This document shows positions 1 through 7,299 of a stretch of 17,753 nucleotides of DNA, in pieces. Position 1 is the first letter of the stretch. Every line of letters starts with the position of its first letter. The DNA is taken from positions 1-17,753 of the forward strand of contig JAHEGP010000037.1 in NCBI GenBank assembly GCA_024645065.1, in the 5' to 3' direction. A program made the position numbers and the translations under genes. This stretch comes from Cellvibrionales bacterium. Lineage in GTDB: Bacteria; Pseudomonadota; Gammaproteobacteria; Pseudomonadales; JAHEGP01. The notes under the pieces were generated by a model. The model was not told the origin of the DNA. It was given only the letters and a program-made list of their open reading frames with translations, and ran no database searches.

Positions 1-116
1 ACCACCGCGAACAGTGTCAGGTAGGTCAGTGACCCGGCCCGCGCCTGGCAGCCATCATCCACGTAATTGCGGTAGGTAAACGCGAGAAAGTGGAACCACT
101 CCTGCAGTTTGTTCAT
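1..116 (-). CDS. yihY: YihY/BrkB family inner membrane protein, 5' end only
   Basis: The first 38 codons of a minus-strand gene are present; the rest lies beyond position 1. The translation begins MNKLQEWFHFLAF and continues with RNYVDDGCQARAGSLTYLTLFAVV. The stretch A-x-SLTYLTLFAVV matches the start of the first membrane segment in YihY/BrkB proteins (long annotated as 'ribonuclease BN'), whose molecular role remains unsettled. A GAGG lies 11 bases ahead of the ATG, a rather long spacing. In Pseudomonas this gene sits beside the arsC-like and wrbA genes, as it does here in divergent orientation; that is recalled synteny, not a search result. Identification rests on about 38 residues plus context. 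Confidence 0.8.
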   Translation of the reverse strand, partial: MNKLQEWFHFLAFTYRNYVDDGCQARAGSLTYLTLFAV

Positions 117-154
117 GAGATTGCGATCCTCGTGCGATCGACTCGGGTTTGGTG

Positions 155-192
155 AGCGCCTAAAGCAGGCGCTTTCAGGGTATCATACCCTG
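155..192. promoter_or_regulatory. Stem-loop plus perfect 17-base palindrome in the divergent yihY/arsC-like intergenic region
   Basis: Positions 155-161 (AGCGCCT) and 167-173 (AGGCGCT) form a 7-bp inverted repeat with a 5-base loop. Immediately after, 176-192 reads CAGGGTATCATACCCTG, a perfect palindrome with 8-base arms around a single central base. The two elements lie between divergent genes, a likely operator position. Each strand of the palindrome contains a -10-like hexamer (TATCAT or TATGAT), but no well-placed -35 is visible. No known operator consensus is recognised. Confidence 0.4.
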
Positions 193-287
193 CACGGGCG
201 CCGTAAGCCGGCAACTCCAGCGACGCTGCATTACCTGCGTCCGTGAGCCCATGGTTGCAGTGCCGGCTGGATCGAGAAGCACTGTAC

Positions 288-317
288 TGAGCAAAAACAA
301 TGCTTACCGAGTATAAC
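288..317 (+). promoter_or_regulatory. Candidate sigma70 promoter for the arsC-like/wrbA/DUF2069/sppA operon
   Basis: TATAAC at 312-317 matches five of six bases of the -10 consensus. A weak TGAGCA at 288-293 is 18 bases upstream. A start near 324 would give a leader of about 18 nt containing the AAGG that precedes the ATG at 342. The -35 is poor, so this is a candidate only. Confidence 0.3.
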
Positions 318-341
318 AGAGGAGATAGTAAAGGCCTGCTT

Positions 342-698
342 ATGAGCGAATTCATCATTTACCACAATCCGCGTTGTTCAAAATCGCGCCAGACCCTGCA
401 GTTACTGCAGCAAAACGGCATCGAGCCCGAGGTTCGGTTGTATCTGGATCAGGTCCCCAGCGCGGCTGAGATCCGCGAGCTGCTGGCCAAGCTGGGTATC
501 GACGCGAGGGCGCTGCTGCGTCGTGGCGAGAGTGCCTACAAAGAACGGCAGTTGGCTAATCCCGAGTTGGACGATGAGCAGCTGGTGAATGCCATGGTGC
601 AAACCCCAAAGCTGATCGAGCGTCCCATCGTGGTGCGGGGTGATCGCGCGGTGCTGGGTCGCCCGCCGGAAAATGTTCTGGGCCTGATCGATGCCTGA
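342..698 (+). CDS. arsC: ArsC/YfgD-type arsenate reductase-like protein (glutaredoxin-dependent family)
   Basis: This 118-residue protein has the thioredoxin-fold ArsC layout. IIYHNPRCSKSRQTL near the N terminus puts the catalytic cysteine at residue 12, as in E. coli ArsC. The later arginines in LLRRGES, LIERPIVV and VLGRPPENVL sit where the family binds arsenate. Family enzymes reduce arsenate to arsenite with glutathione/glutaredoxin in the cytoplasm. The sequence looks closest to E. coli YfgD, whose arsenate activity is less certain, and no arsenic efflux or ArsR gene is nearby, so a housekeeping thiol role is possible. The ATG at 342 is preferred over one at 300 because it begins exactly at the conserved N terminus and has AAGG 7 bases upstream. 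It overlaps wrbA by 8 bases. Confidence 0.88.
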   Translation: MSEFIIYHNPRCSKSRQTLQLLQQNGIEPEVRLYLDQVPSAAEIRELLAKLGIDARALLRRGESAYKERQLANPELDDEQLVNAMVQTPKLIERPIVVRGDRAVLGRPPENVLGLIDA

Positions 699-1302
699 GC
701 CCTACATACTGGTGTTGTACTACAGTCGCCATGGGGCGACCGAGCGCATGGCTCGCAAGGTGGCCCAGGGGGTCGAGCAGGTGCCTGGCGTGCGCGCCCT
801 GTTGCGAACCGTCGCCGGGATCAGCAACGCATGGGAGGACAGGGGCGACGACATTCCCGATGATGGTCCGCTGTACTGCTCCCAGGATGACCTCGCGCAG
901 TGCGCGGGCCTGGTTATGGGCAGCCCAACCCGGTTTGGCAACATGGCCGCCGAACTGAAATATTTCCTCGACAGCACCTCGCCGCTATGGATGAGTGGAG
1001 CGCTTATCGACAAACCGGCCGCCGTGTTTACCTCGACATCCAGCCTCCACGGAGGCCAGGAGACGACCCTGTTGAGCATGGCATTGCCACTGTTGCATCA
1101 CGGTATGGTGTGGGCCGGCCTGTCCTATGGTGAGCGCGGCCTCACCCAGACTTCGAGCGGCGGTACGCCCTATGGCGCCAGTCATCATGCCGGGGTGGGG
1201 AATGATCGGGCATTGGATGAACTGGAATCTGAATTGTGCGTGGCGCAGGGCAAGCGGATCGCAAAGCTGGCGCTCAAACTGGCCCGGGAGACGAAAAACT
1301 GA
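691..1302 (+). CDS. wrbA: WrbA-like NAD(P)H:quinone oxidoreductase (flavodoxin fold)
   Basis: This 203-residue protein is of the usual WrbA length. The FMN phosphate-binding loop appears as SRHGATERM (residues 12-20), followed by GSPTRFGNM (77-85) and STSSLHGGQE (115-124), all characteristic of WrbA flavoproteins. The family carries out two-electron reduction of quinones with NAD(P)H, limiting semiquinone and superoxide formation; it is a soluble multimer. The start overlaps the end of the arsC-like gene (ATGCCTGA) and its stop overlaps the DUF2069 start (TGATG), so translation is probably coupled. Family assignment is firm; the physiological quinone is unknown. Confidence 0.93.
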   Translation: MPEPYILVLYYSRHGATERMARKVAQGVEQVPGVRALLRTVAGISNAWEDRGDDIPDDGPLYCSQDDLAQCAGLVMGSPTRFGNMAAELKYFLDSTSPLWMSGALIDKPAAVFTSTSSLHGGQETTLLSMALPLLHHGMVWAGLSYGERGLTQTSSGGTPYGASHHAGVGNDRALDELESELCVAQGKRIAKLALKLARETKN

Positions 1303-1703
1303 TGGATAGCCCCTACCAGCGGCGCATGAAGTGGGCAGCCTGGATTTCCCTGGCGTGCTACGTCGGCTTGCTGTTGTCCTTCCTGTTCAAGACGGTGGTC
1401 GCGCCGATGGGGGGACGCGAACCCAATCTCACCATGTGGGCCATACACACCCTGCCGCTGTTGCTTTTCCTTCCCGGCATCCTGCGGCGAAACCAGCGCA
1501 CCTATGCCTGGCTGGCGTTCCTGTTGCTGCTCTATTTCGTTCTGACCGTTGAAGGACTGTTCTCTCCCGCCGCCTCCAATTATCATTGGCTTGCGCTGCT
1601 GCTGCTGATCGGGTTGTTCTGCGGGTGCGTTGGGTTTATCCGCTGGTCCGGGATGCACTCGCAGTGGCTGGCAACTGAAACACGACGAGAAGGTAAAACA
1701 TGA
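1302..1703 (+). CDS. DUF2069 small integral membrane protein
   Basis: The product is 133 residues with four predicted membrane segments at about 11-30, 46-61, 68-87 and 95-114 and a short charged tail. Hydrophobicity, length and position directly after wrbA fit the DUF2069 family, which has no assigned function. An in-frame upstream start at 1236 exists inside wrbA, but ATG 1302 overlaps the wrbA stop as TGATG and begins the recognisable protein, so it is preferred. The stop overlaps the sppA start as ATGA. Co-transcription with a quinone reductase and a membrane protease suggests an envelope housekeeping role; this is inference from context. Confidence 0.85.
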   Translation: MDSPYQRRMKWAAWISLACYVGLLLSFLFKTVVAPMGGREPNLTMWAIHTLPLLLFLPGILRRNQRTYAWLAFLLLLYFVLTVEGLFSPAASNYHWLALLLLIGLFCGCVGFIRWSGMHSQWLATETRREGKT

Positions 1704-3544
1704 GTGATCAAGAGGTGGGCTTGCTACGGCGCTACTGGCGGGGTTTCTGGCGCTTTATCCGCGCCCTGCGCATAGGCCTGGCCAACGTGCTGTTTCTGCT
1801 GCTGCTGGTCTTTTTGTTGTTTCTCGTTTTCGGGGGCGACAAGGATAGCGTGAAAAAAAGGTCGATGTTGTTGCTGGCGCCGACGGGTTCGGTGGTCGAT
1901 CAGCGCAGCTTTGTGGACCCGCTCGCGAGGATGGTCAACCCCGAGGTGGCCCTCAGCGAGACGCCCTTGTACGACTTGATAGAAGTGGTGCAGCAAGCTG
2001 CCGCAGACCCCCGCATGATCGGGATCGCCCTGGATCTGGACGACCTGCTGTCGATCGACATTAGTAGCGCCCGGGAGTTGGGGGCTGCGCTGCGTGCGTT
2101 CAGGGACAAAGGTAAGAAGGTCATCGCCATGGCCGACAACTATGACCAGAATCGCTATTTACTGGCGTCCTATGCCGACGAGATCCATCTCCACTCCATG
2201 GGGGAGGTGAGCATCAAGGGCTTTGGTGTCTACCCCAACTATTTCCAGGACTTGCTGGAGCGACTGCGTGTCGATGTGCATGTGTTCAGGGTCGGCACGT
2301 TCAAGTCTGCGGTCGAGCCATTCATGCGCAACGACATGTCGCCAGCGGCAAAGCAGAATAACCAGCGTTGGCTGCAGTCAGTCTGGGGCAACTACACCAG
2401 CAGCGTCGCACTGAATCGCGATCTCGATCCGGCCAGCATTGACGATTATGCCAACAATTACGACAAGGTGCTGGAAGAAACGCAGGGCAACGCCGCTCTC
2501 GCTGCGCTCAATCGCGGCCTCGTCGACAAAGTGATGGGGCGGGAAGCGATGCTGGGACGGGTCGCAGAACTCACCGGCAGGGCTGACCCCAAGGAGTCCC
2601 TGGTGCATTTTTACGATTACCTGGAGCCTGCCAGCAACTCGCTGGCACTGGCTTCCGCCGCCGGTGCCGACGTGGTGGGCATAGTGGTTGCGGAGGGGAT
2701 GATTGTCGATGGTCGTCAGCCCCCGGGTACTGCGGCCGGGGACAGTGTCGCCGCGCTGTTACGCAAGGCTCGCGAGGATGATGCGGTCAAGGCCGTCGTG
2801 CTGCGCGTCAATAGTCCCGGTGGTAGCGCGTTTGCCTCCGAAGTCATCCGGGAGCAGGTGATGCTGACCCAGCAGGCCGGCAAGCCGGTGGTCGCCTCGA
2901 TGGGCAGCACAGCGGCGTCCGGCGGCTACTGGATTGCAACCGGCGCGGCTGAAATCTGGGCCCAGCCCACCACCATTACCGGCTCGATCGGCATTTTTGG
3001 CATGTTTCCCACCATCAACCGCACCTTGTCAGAGTGGGGCATTCACTCGGATGGTGTGGGTACCACCCGCATGACTGACGCGTTCAGGGTAGACCGCCCG
3101 CTGAGCGACATCGGCAACAATGCCCTGCAGTCGACCATCGAGCATGGCTACCGGCGCTTTGTCGAACTGGTTGCTGAAGCCCGGGGGATGAACCCGGAAG
3201 CCGTCGACCGGATTGCCCAGGGCCGGGTATGGAGTGGTGAGGACGCCCAGGCCAATGGTCTGGTCGATAGTCTCGGGGGGCTGCAGGATGCAGTGGCAGC
3301 GGCGGCGAAGCTGGCTGAATTAGCGGACTACGACACCGTTTGGGTGACCGCAGAAGACTGGCTCGATGCAGGGCTTTGGCAGCGTTTCCTCGGCGCCAGT
3401 GCAGCCGCTTTTGCCGACGGTGTCGCCAGCCACCTGTTGCGCGATATCGCGGGTCTGCCATGGTTGCAGAAAAACATAGACGTTCCCCTGCTCAATGACC
3501 CGCGCGGTGTCTATCTGCACTGTATGGAATGTGTCTCGCCGTAG
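1700..3544 (+). CDS. sppA: SppA signal peptide peptidase, long (67K) type
   Basis: This 614-residue protein is the long, two-domain form of protease IV, which degrades cleaved signal peptides in the inner membrane. A single N-terminal anchor lies at about residues 25-45 (very rich in Leu/Phe/Val). The general-base lysine is K202 in VGTFKSAVEPF, from the first domain, and the nucleophile is S407 in MGSTAASGGYW, from the second; E. coli uses K209 and S409. NSPGGSA (371-377) is the conserved loop of the ClpP-like fold. Both catalytic residues are present, so it should be active. It is the last gene of the four-gene overlapping operon and converges on glpE with only 20 bases between their stops; no terminator hairpin is evident there. 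Confidence 0.95.
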   Translation: MSDQEVGLLRRYWRGFWRFIRALRIGLANVLFLLLLVFLLFLVFGGDKDSVKKRSMLLLAPTGSVVDQRSFVDPLARMVNPEVALSETPLYDLIEVVQQAAADPRMIGIALDLDDLLSIDISSARELGAALRAFRDKGKKVIAMADNYDQNRYLLASYADEIHLHSMGEVSIKGFGVYPNYFQDLLERLRVDVHVFRVGTFKSAVEPFMRNDMSPAAKQNNQRWLQSVWGNYTSSVALNRDLDPASIDDYANNYDKVLEETQGNAALAALNRGLVDKVMGREAMLGRVAELTGRADPKESLVHFYDYLEPASNSLALASAAGADVVGIVVAEGMIVDGRQPPGTAAGDSVAALLRKAREDDAVKAVVLRVNSPGGSAFASEVIREQVMLTQQAGKPVVASMGSTAASGGYWIATGAAEIWAQPTTITGSIGIFGMFPTINRTLSEWGIHSDGVGTTRMTDAFRVDRPLSDIGNNALQSTIEHGYRRFVELVAEARGMNPEAVDRIAQGRVWSGEDAQANGLVDSLGGLQDAVAAAAKLAELADYDTVWVTAEDWLDAGLWQRFLGASAAAFADGVASHLLRDIAGLPWLQKNIDVPLLNDPRGVYLHCMECVSP

Positions 3545-3564
3545 CTGCCCGGCGGCGATACGGC

Positions 3565-3876
3565 TTATTCGACGGGATAATTGCTGCGCCAGGACTCGAA
3601 GCCGCCGTCCATGCTCATCACTTCGGTAAAGCCCTGCTCGGCGAGGAACTGGCCGGCGCTGATGCTGCTGTTGCCATGATAGCAATACACCAGCACCGGC
3701 CGTTGGCGGTCAGTCTGCTGCAGGAAGGACCCGATAGAGTCGTTACTGAGGTGAACCGCGCCCTGGATGCGCGACACGGCATAGGACTGTGGATCACGCA
3801 CATCGACAATCACCGGATTCTGCTCGGTAATGAGGACCTGTGCCTGTTCAATGGAGATTCGACGTAAAACCGCCAT
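3565..3876 (-). CDS. glpE: GlpE-type single-domain rhodanese (thiosulfate sulfurtransferase)
   Basis: The product is 103 residues, close to E. coli GlpE (108). The active-site loop reads CYHGNSS with the catalytic cysteine at residue 65, the same motif and position as in GlpE. VIVDVRDPQSY and the C-terminal DGGFESWR are also family hallmarks. GlpE moves sulfur from thiosulfate to cyanide or thioredoxin-type acceptors in the cytoplasm. The start at 3876 (MAVLRRIS) is chosen over the longer frame reaching 4032 because AAGAGG lies 7 bases upstream and the fold begins here; the extension would overlap the divergent aminopeptidase gene. No glycerol-metabolism genes are adjacent. Confidence 0.92.
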   Translation of the reverse strand: MAVLRRISIEQAQVLITEQNPVIVDVRDPQSYAVSRIQGAVHLSNDSIGSFLQQTDRQRPVLVYCYHGNSSISAGQFLAEQGFTEVMSMDGGFESWRSNYPVE

Positions 3877-3906
3877 GATAAAACCTCTTGCCAGCGCGAT
3901 TGTTCG

Positions 3907-5040
3907 ATGCGGCGTATTGTAAAACAGCGCCATGCAAATATCCTTATGTCGGCGGGTCTTGGCGCGCTGGTACTGTTGTGCCTCGGTGGCTGCGAGTCGA
4001 TTGCCTATTACTGGCAAGCCGGCAGCGGTCATCTGGCCTTGCTCAGTCGTAAACAGCCGGTAGAGGCGGCGTTACAGGGTCCGGGTCTGACACAACAGCA
4101 ACGCGCTCGCTTGCTCCAGGCGGTGGACATTCGCGACTATGCCGAGCGCGTCCTGGGGCTGCCAGTGGGGGATAACTACCACCACCTGGTGCAGTTGCAG
4201 GGTGACTATGTCAGCTGGAATGTCATGGCCGCCGGCGCCTTGTCGCTGGATCCGGTCCAGTGGTGCTTTCCGGTTGCCGGCTGCGTGCGTTACCGCGGCT
4301 ATTTCAAGCGTCAACAGGCAGAAGAGTTTGCCGCCCGGCTGCGGCGTGAAAACTACGACGTCTACGTTGGTCCGGTTGCCGCCTACTCCACCCTGGGTTG
4401 GTTCGATGATCCGCTCTACAGCTCCTTCCTCGATTACGAGGAGGTGCGTTTGGCGGGCCTGTTGTTTCACGAACTGGCGCACCAGGTGGTCTATGTCAGG
4501 GACGATACCAGTTTCAATGAAAGCTTTGCCTCGGCGGTGGAGTCCCTGGCGGTAGCGCAGTGGCTGCGTGATGCCGGCCGAGGTGACGAGTTACAGGCCT
4601 GGACGGATCACAAGCGCTGGGTCGCGGTGTTTGCTGCGTGGCTCGCTGAGCAGCGCGAGGTATTGCAGCGAGTCTACCTGTCCGATGCCAGTGACGATGA
4701 CAAACTGGCGCAAAAGCAGGCAGTTTTCGACGCGATGCGATGGGCGTATCCCGAGCTGCGGCAACAGCATAATGGCGACAACAGCTACGATGGCTGGATG
4801 CAGCAGCCGCTCAATAATGCGCGCCTGTTGAGTATGGGTAATTACAATGACTGGTTGGTGGCTTTCAAGGTGCTTTATGCGCGCCAGGAGTGCGACTGGC
4901 CGGCTTTTTACGAGGCGGTCCGCCAGTTGGCGATGGAGCCCGCCGAACTTCGATCCAGCTCGCTACAAAGACTTCAGCGTGGGGACTCCAGCGGGTTCTC
5001 CCGCGGTGGCCAGGCGCTGGGCTGCTCGGCGTTAATGTAA
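3907..5040 (+). CDS. Putative zinc aminopeptidase lipoprotein (PF10023/COG4324-like)
   Basis: The 377-residue product has a basic N terminus, a hydrophobic stretch and a lipobox LGGC with the lipidated cysteine at residue 29, so it should be an envelope lipoprotein. The zinc motif HELAH is at 188-192, followed by the second-helix NESFAS with the likely third ligand E205, as in gluzincin metallopeptidases and the 'predicted aminopeptidase' family. Substrate is unknown. Two starts are possible: ATG 3907 (used here) and ATG 3946, which still gives a signal sequence; neither has a clear Shine-Dalgarno. The 3907 start leaves only 30 bases to the divergent glpE start. A hairpin at 5120-5143 probably terminates it. 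Confidence 0.85.
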   Translation: MRRIVKQRHANILMSAGLGALVLLCLGGCESIAYYWQAGSGHLALLSRKQPVEAALQGPGLTQQQRARLLQAVDIRDYAERVLGLPVGDNYHHLVQLQGDYVSWNVMAAGALSLDPVQWCFPVAGCVRYRGYFKRQQAEEFAARLRRENYDVYVGPVAAYSTLGWFDDPLYSSFLDYEEVRLAGLLFHELAHQVVYVRDDTSFNESFASAVESLAVAQWLRDAGRGDELQAWTDHKRWVAVFAAWLAEQREVLQRVYLSDASDDDKLAQKQAVFDAMRWAYPELRQQHNGDNSYDGWMQQPLNNARLLSMGNYNDWLVAFKVLYARQECDWPAFYEAVRQLAMEPAELRSSSLQRLQRGDSSGFSRGGQALGCSALM

Positions 5041-5119
5041 TGACCGGTGCGTGGGAGAACGGGGCTAACCGGGGGCGGGCAGCTAGCCGCTGCTTGGGTG
5101 ATCCAGCGTCGCCTGCGGT

Positions 5120-5151
5120 GCCCGGTCAGACGACCTGCCGGGCTATTTATT
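5120..5151 (+). terminator. Hairpin terminator candidate after the aminopeptidase gene
   Basis: GCCCGG (5120-5125) pairs with CCGGGC (5138-5143), and CAG (5127-5129) pairs with CTG (5135-5137) around a 5-base loop, with one bulged T. TATTTATT follows at 5144-5151. It lies between two convergent genes and overlaps the stop of the DUF6279 gene. The T tract is interrupted, so strength is uncertain. Confidence 0.55.
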
Positions 5152-5998
5152 GCCGGCTGAGCGCTCGGAAGTCAGCGGCAAAGCTGCGCAGGCGCTCGGT
5201 AGCGTGGGTACGCTGTTTGTCGGTCATTGAATTGGCGAGGTCGGTGATGAGTTTGAGGGATCGCTCGCGATTGTACTCCATCCCCTCGTGGTAATTGGCG
5301 TTCCAGAACAGGTAGGGTTCAGCATAAAGTCGGGATAGCTGCTCGGCCATGGTTGCTACCGAAGAATCACCGGAAACGATACCAGCAAACCGTTTGCGCC
5401 AGGCTTCCCGGCTTGCAACCGACAGCTGACGATTGTCCTTCAGGGAGGTTGCCCAGCGCCTGATCATGATGCGCTGCTCGTCGTTTAACGGGCCCGCCAG
5501 TCTTTTAGCCGCCTTGGTCATGAATTCGTAGCGCTCGTGGTAGATCTTCGACATGGGCTCGTTTTTCAGGTCGTTGCGATCATCCAGCTCTTTTTCCTTC
5601 ATGATATCGACCATGCCCTGGATTTGTGCGGGAGTAAGCTCGGCAAGGATTTTTGCCGAGGGCAGTGCCAGCGCGTGCATCAGGTCCTGCCACGCCTTGA
5701 AACTGAGCTCGGAGTAGCGGCGCATGGTGTCGACCGTGACCGGAGCTTCCAGGTCATTGGCCAGGGCGTCGAGATTAACGGCATAGTCGGGGAGGGCATT
5801 GATCCTGTGCCACTGGTGAAACTCCTTGACGACACTCTTGGCGTCGGCGCGCTGCTGTCTCTCGAACTCGATGTAATCGTCCAGCGACCACATCAGGGCT
5901 ACGTCCAGAAACTCGTAGCCGACTCTCACCGCACAGGCACCCACGCCCAGGCTTATCGTGAGTAACAGCACGAGAGTTTTCAGTCTTGCAGTACGCAA
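5147..5998 (-). CDS. DUF6279 family lipoprotein
   Basis: The product is 283 residues and starts with a signal sequence ending GVGAC, with the lipidated cysteine at residue 22. After the cysteine the motif LDVALMWSLDDYIEFERQQ recalls the N-terminal LDW-Y-LDDY pattern of DUF6279 lipoproteins; the rest is mainly charged and probably alpha-helical. No catalytic motif is seen and the family's function is unknown. The start codon is TTG at 5998-5996, supported by GGAG 8 bases upstream (6007-6010) and by the signal sequence starting right there. It converges on the aminopeptidase lipoprotein. An envelope function is inferred from the lipoprotein signal only. Confidence 0.8.
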   Translation of the reverse strand: MRTARLKTLVLLLTISLGVGACAVRVGYEFLDVALMWSLDDYIEFERQQRADAKSVVKEFHQWHRINALPDYAVNLDALANDLEAPVTVDTMRRYSELSFKAWQDLMHALALPSAKILAELTPAQIQGMVDIMKEKELDDRNDLKNEPMSKIYHERYEFMTKAAKRLAGPLNDEQRIMIRRWATSLKDNRQLSVASREAWRKRFAGIVSGDSSVATMAEQLSRLYAEPYLFWNANYHEGMEYNRERSLKLITDLANSMTDKQRTHATERLRSFAADFRALSRQ

Positions 5999-6096
5999 TG
6001 TCGGTTCTCCGATATCGGGTTTGAAGAACGGGTCATGAACAGAATGAATACTAGCACCGCGATGCCATTGCCTGAATCCGCTGGCGCCCTTTCGGA

Positions 6097-6849
6097 CTAG
6101 GGCGCTGGCTTTTGTCCCAGCACAATACGGTCGACGAATTTTCCCACCAGGGCATTGGAAAAAGGGGTTTCCTCCGCATTTGCCAGCACCTGCTCGAGGT
6201 GGTCGTCGCCGTCGGTGTAGTGCTGTTTGAATATCGTCAGGCGTTCAACCAGGCGGGCACGGTCTACTTCGGGATGAAACTGGAACGCCCAGAATTGGCT
6301 GCCGTCGACCTTGAACGCGTGGCAACAGGCCTGGGTGAACGCCAGTCGCGTCGCCCCGGGGGGGCATGCTTTGGAGCGTTCCCGGTGAACGGAAACCGCC
6401 GCGAATCCATCGGGGACATCGCAAAATATCGGGTCTTGCGCTGCGACCGGGTCGAGGCTGATAGCCACGGTGCCGATTTCAAAGTCGCGCTCATCGCGGA
6501 TGATCGTCCCGCCCAGAGCCAGTACCGCCAGCTGGAAGCCGAAGCAGGAGGCGAATACCGGAAAGTCAAGCTCGATACAGTGTCGCATCAGGGCGATACT
6601 GGCGCCGACAAACGGGTAGTTGTCAGGTTCCAGCACGCTGGCTTCACTGGCGCCCCCCACGATCAGGGCGTCATAGCCCTCCAGTATTTCCGGGCCAAAC
6701 CGGGGTTTGTCGAAGGTGTTGTGAATGTCCAGCTGGTCTGGCTCGAGGCCGCTGTAATCGCAGAAGCTGGCATGTTCCTCCCGGCGCACACGAGGCTGGT
6801 CGCGTATCTGCAGCAGCAGTAATTTGAGGGAACTCTTGTCTCTGGGCAT
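6097..6849 (-). CDS. Class I glutamine amidotransferase-like protein (GMP-synthase-type GATase domain)
   Basis: The 250-residue product is essentially a stand-alone class I GATase domain. DALIVGGASEAS (60-71) precedes the nucleophile region FASCFGFQLAV with C102; the other triad members are H192 and E194 in FQFHPEVD. Such domains hydrolyse glutamine to supply ammonia, or in some solo members hydrolyse gamma-glutamyl bonds. No synthase partner is adjacent, so the substrate is unknown. The ATG at 6849 is chosen because GGAAG lies 6 bases upstream; an in-frame TTG at 6870 has no ribosome-binding site. The last ~45 residues after the triad form an additional charged tail. Confidence 0.85.
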   Translation of the reverse strand: MPRDKSSLKLLLLQIRDQPRVRREEHASFCDYSGLEPDQLDIHNTFDKPRFGPEILEGYDALIVGGASEASVLEPDNYPFVGASIALMRHCIELDFPVFASCFGFQLAVLALGGTIIRDERDFEIGTVAISLDPVAAQDPIFCDVPDGFAAVSVHRERSKACPPGATRLAFTQACCHAFKVDGSQFWAFQFHPEVDRARLVERLTIFKQHYTDGDDHLEQVLANAEETPFSNALVGKFVDRIVLGQKPAP

Positions 6850-6868
6850 CGATGACTTCCAGGCGGTC

Positions 6869-6878
6869 AACTTAAGTT
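6869..6878. promoter_or_regulatory. Palindrome AACTTAAGTT upstream of the GATase-like gene
   Basis: AACTTAAGTT is a perfect 10-base palindrome; the flanks extend it imperfectly (TCAACTTAAGTTAA). It sits about 20 bases upstream of the GATase start codon on the minus strand, where a repressor or a -10 region would act. AT-rich palindromes this short can arise by chance. Confidence 0.25.
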
Positions 6879-6955
6879 AATAGAGGTATCATCCTGGGCG
6901 GCGATTGTCGGCGTCGTGCACCGCGGTACCTGATGATCCTGCGCCGTGAGCCCGA

Positions 6956-7003
6956 ACTTCCGGCCACAACACCTATCACAACGCCGGTCACAGCGCCGGT
7001 CAC
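6956..7003. repeat. 12-base imperfect tandem repeat, four units
   Basis: Four consecutive 12-base units read on the plus strand ACTTCCGGCCAC, AACACCTATCAC, AACGCCGGTCAC and AGCGCCGGTCAC. All end in CAC, and the last two differ at one position. The period is a multiple of three; read on the minus strand it would encode a Gly-xxx-Gly pattern, but the frame lacks a start signal. Confidence 0.55.
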
Positions 7004-7203
7004 GATGGCCGGGCATAGTCGCTACCTGATTGGGGATGGCGATGATATCTGACTTGGGAAAGGTAATGAAGCCCCTTCTGTTGATGCGCCTTTGACCGGC
7101 GCCGGGGTCCTCACCGCGGCAATCGTGACAGGCCAAAAGCTGCATCCGGCGTCAGGCGATGTGCGGCCAGCGTTCATGGGGGCCCGGCGGCGGCATTTTT
7201 ACT

Positions 7204-7231
7204 TTGCCATCACTCATTGCTCTGTTTAAAT
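7204..7231 (+). promoter_or_regulatory. Candidate sigma70 promoter for the yidB-like gene
   Basis: TTGCCA (7204-7209, five of six matches to the -35 consensus) is followed after 16 bases by TTAAAT (7226-7231, four of six for the -10). The predicted start near 7238 leaves a leader of about 60 nt before the ATG at 7300, with AAGGA as ribosome-binding site. Confidence 0.35.
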
Positions 7232-7299
7232 GACAGGGAGCCTGGCGCACTGCAGCCGGGACGTCAAACCACCCAAACAGGACTAATAAGGACGCAATT

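Larger units (their letters stand above)
6850..7299. other. 450-base non-coding stretch between divergent GATase-like and yidB-like genes
   Basis: No convincing gene is seen. The stretch holds a 10-base palindrome near the GATase start (6869-6878), a 12-base imperfect tandem repeat (6956-7003) and a candidate yidB promoter (7204-7231). A minus-strand open frame of about 90 codons here has many Cys/Arg residues and no recognisable domain, and I regard it as spurious. It must carry the promoters of both flanking genes. Confidence 0.5.

Noticed and set aside
3877..4032. N-terminal extension of glpE to 4032
   Set aside because: The extension is unlike any rhodanese N terminus and overlaps the divergent aminopeptidase gene, while ATG 3876 has a good Shine-Dalgarno.
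6112..6822. 236-codon plus-strand frame opposite the GATase gene
   Set aside because: The complementary strand encodes a protein with a full catalytic triad; this frame has no recognisable domain.
6872..7003. Possible 43-residue GTG-initiated membrane peptide on the minus strand
   Set aside because: There is no ribosome-binding site, no ATG, a stop shortly upstream and a basic low-complexity C terminus. The repeat alone explains the pattern; it is kept only as a repeat finding.
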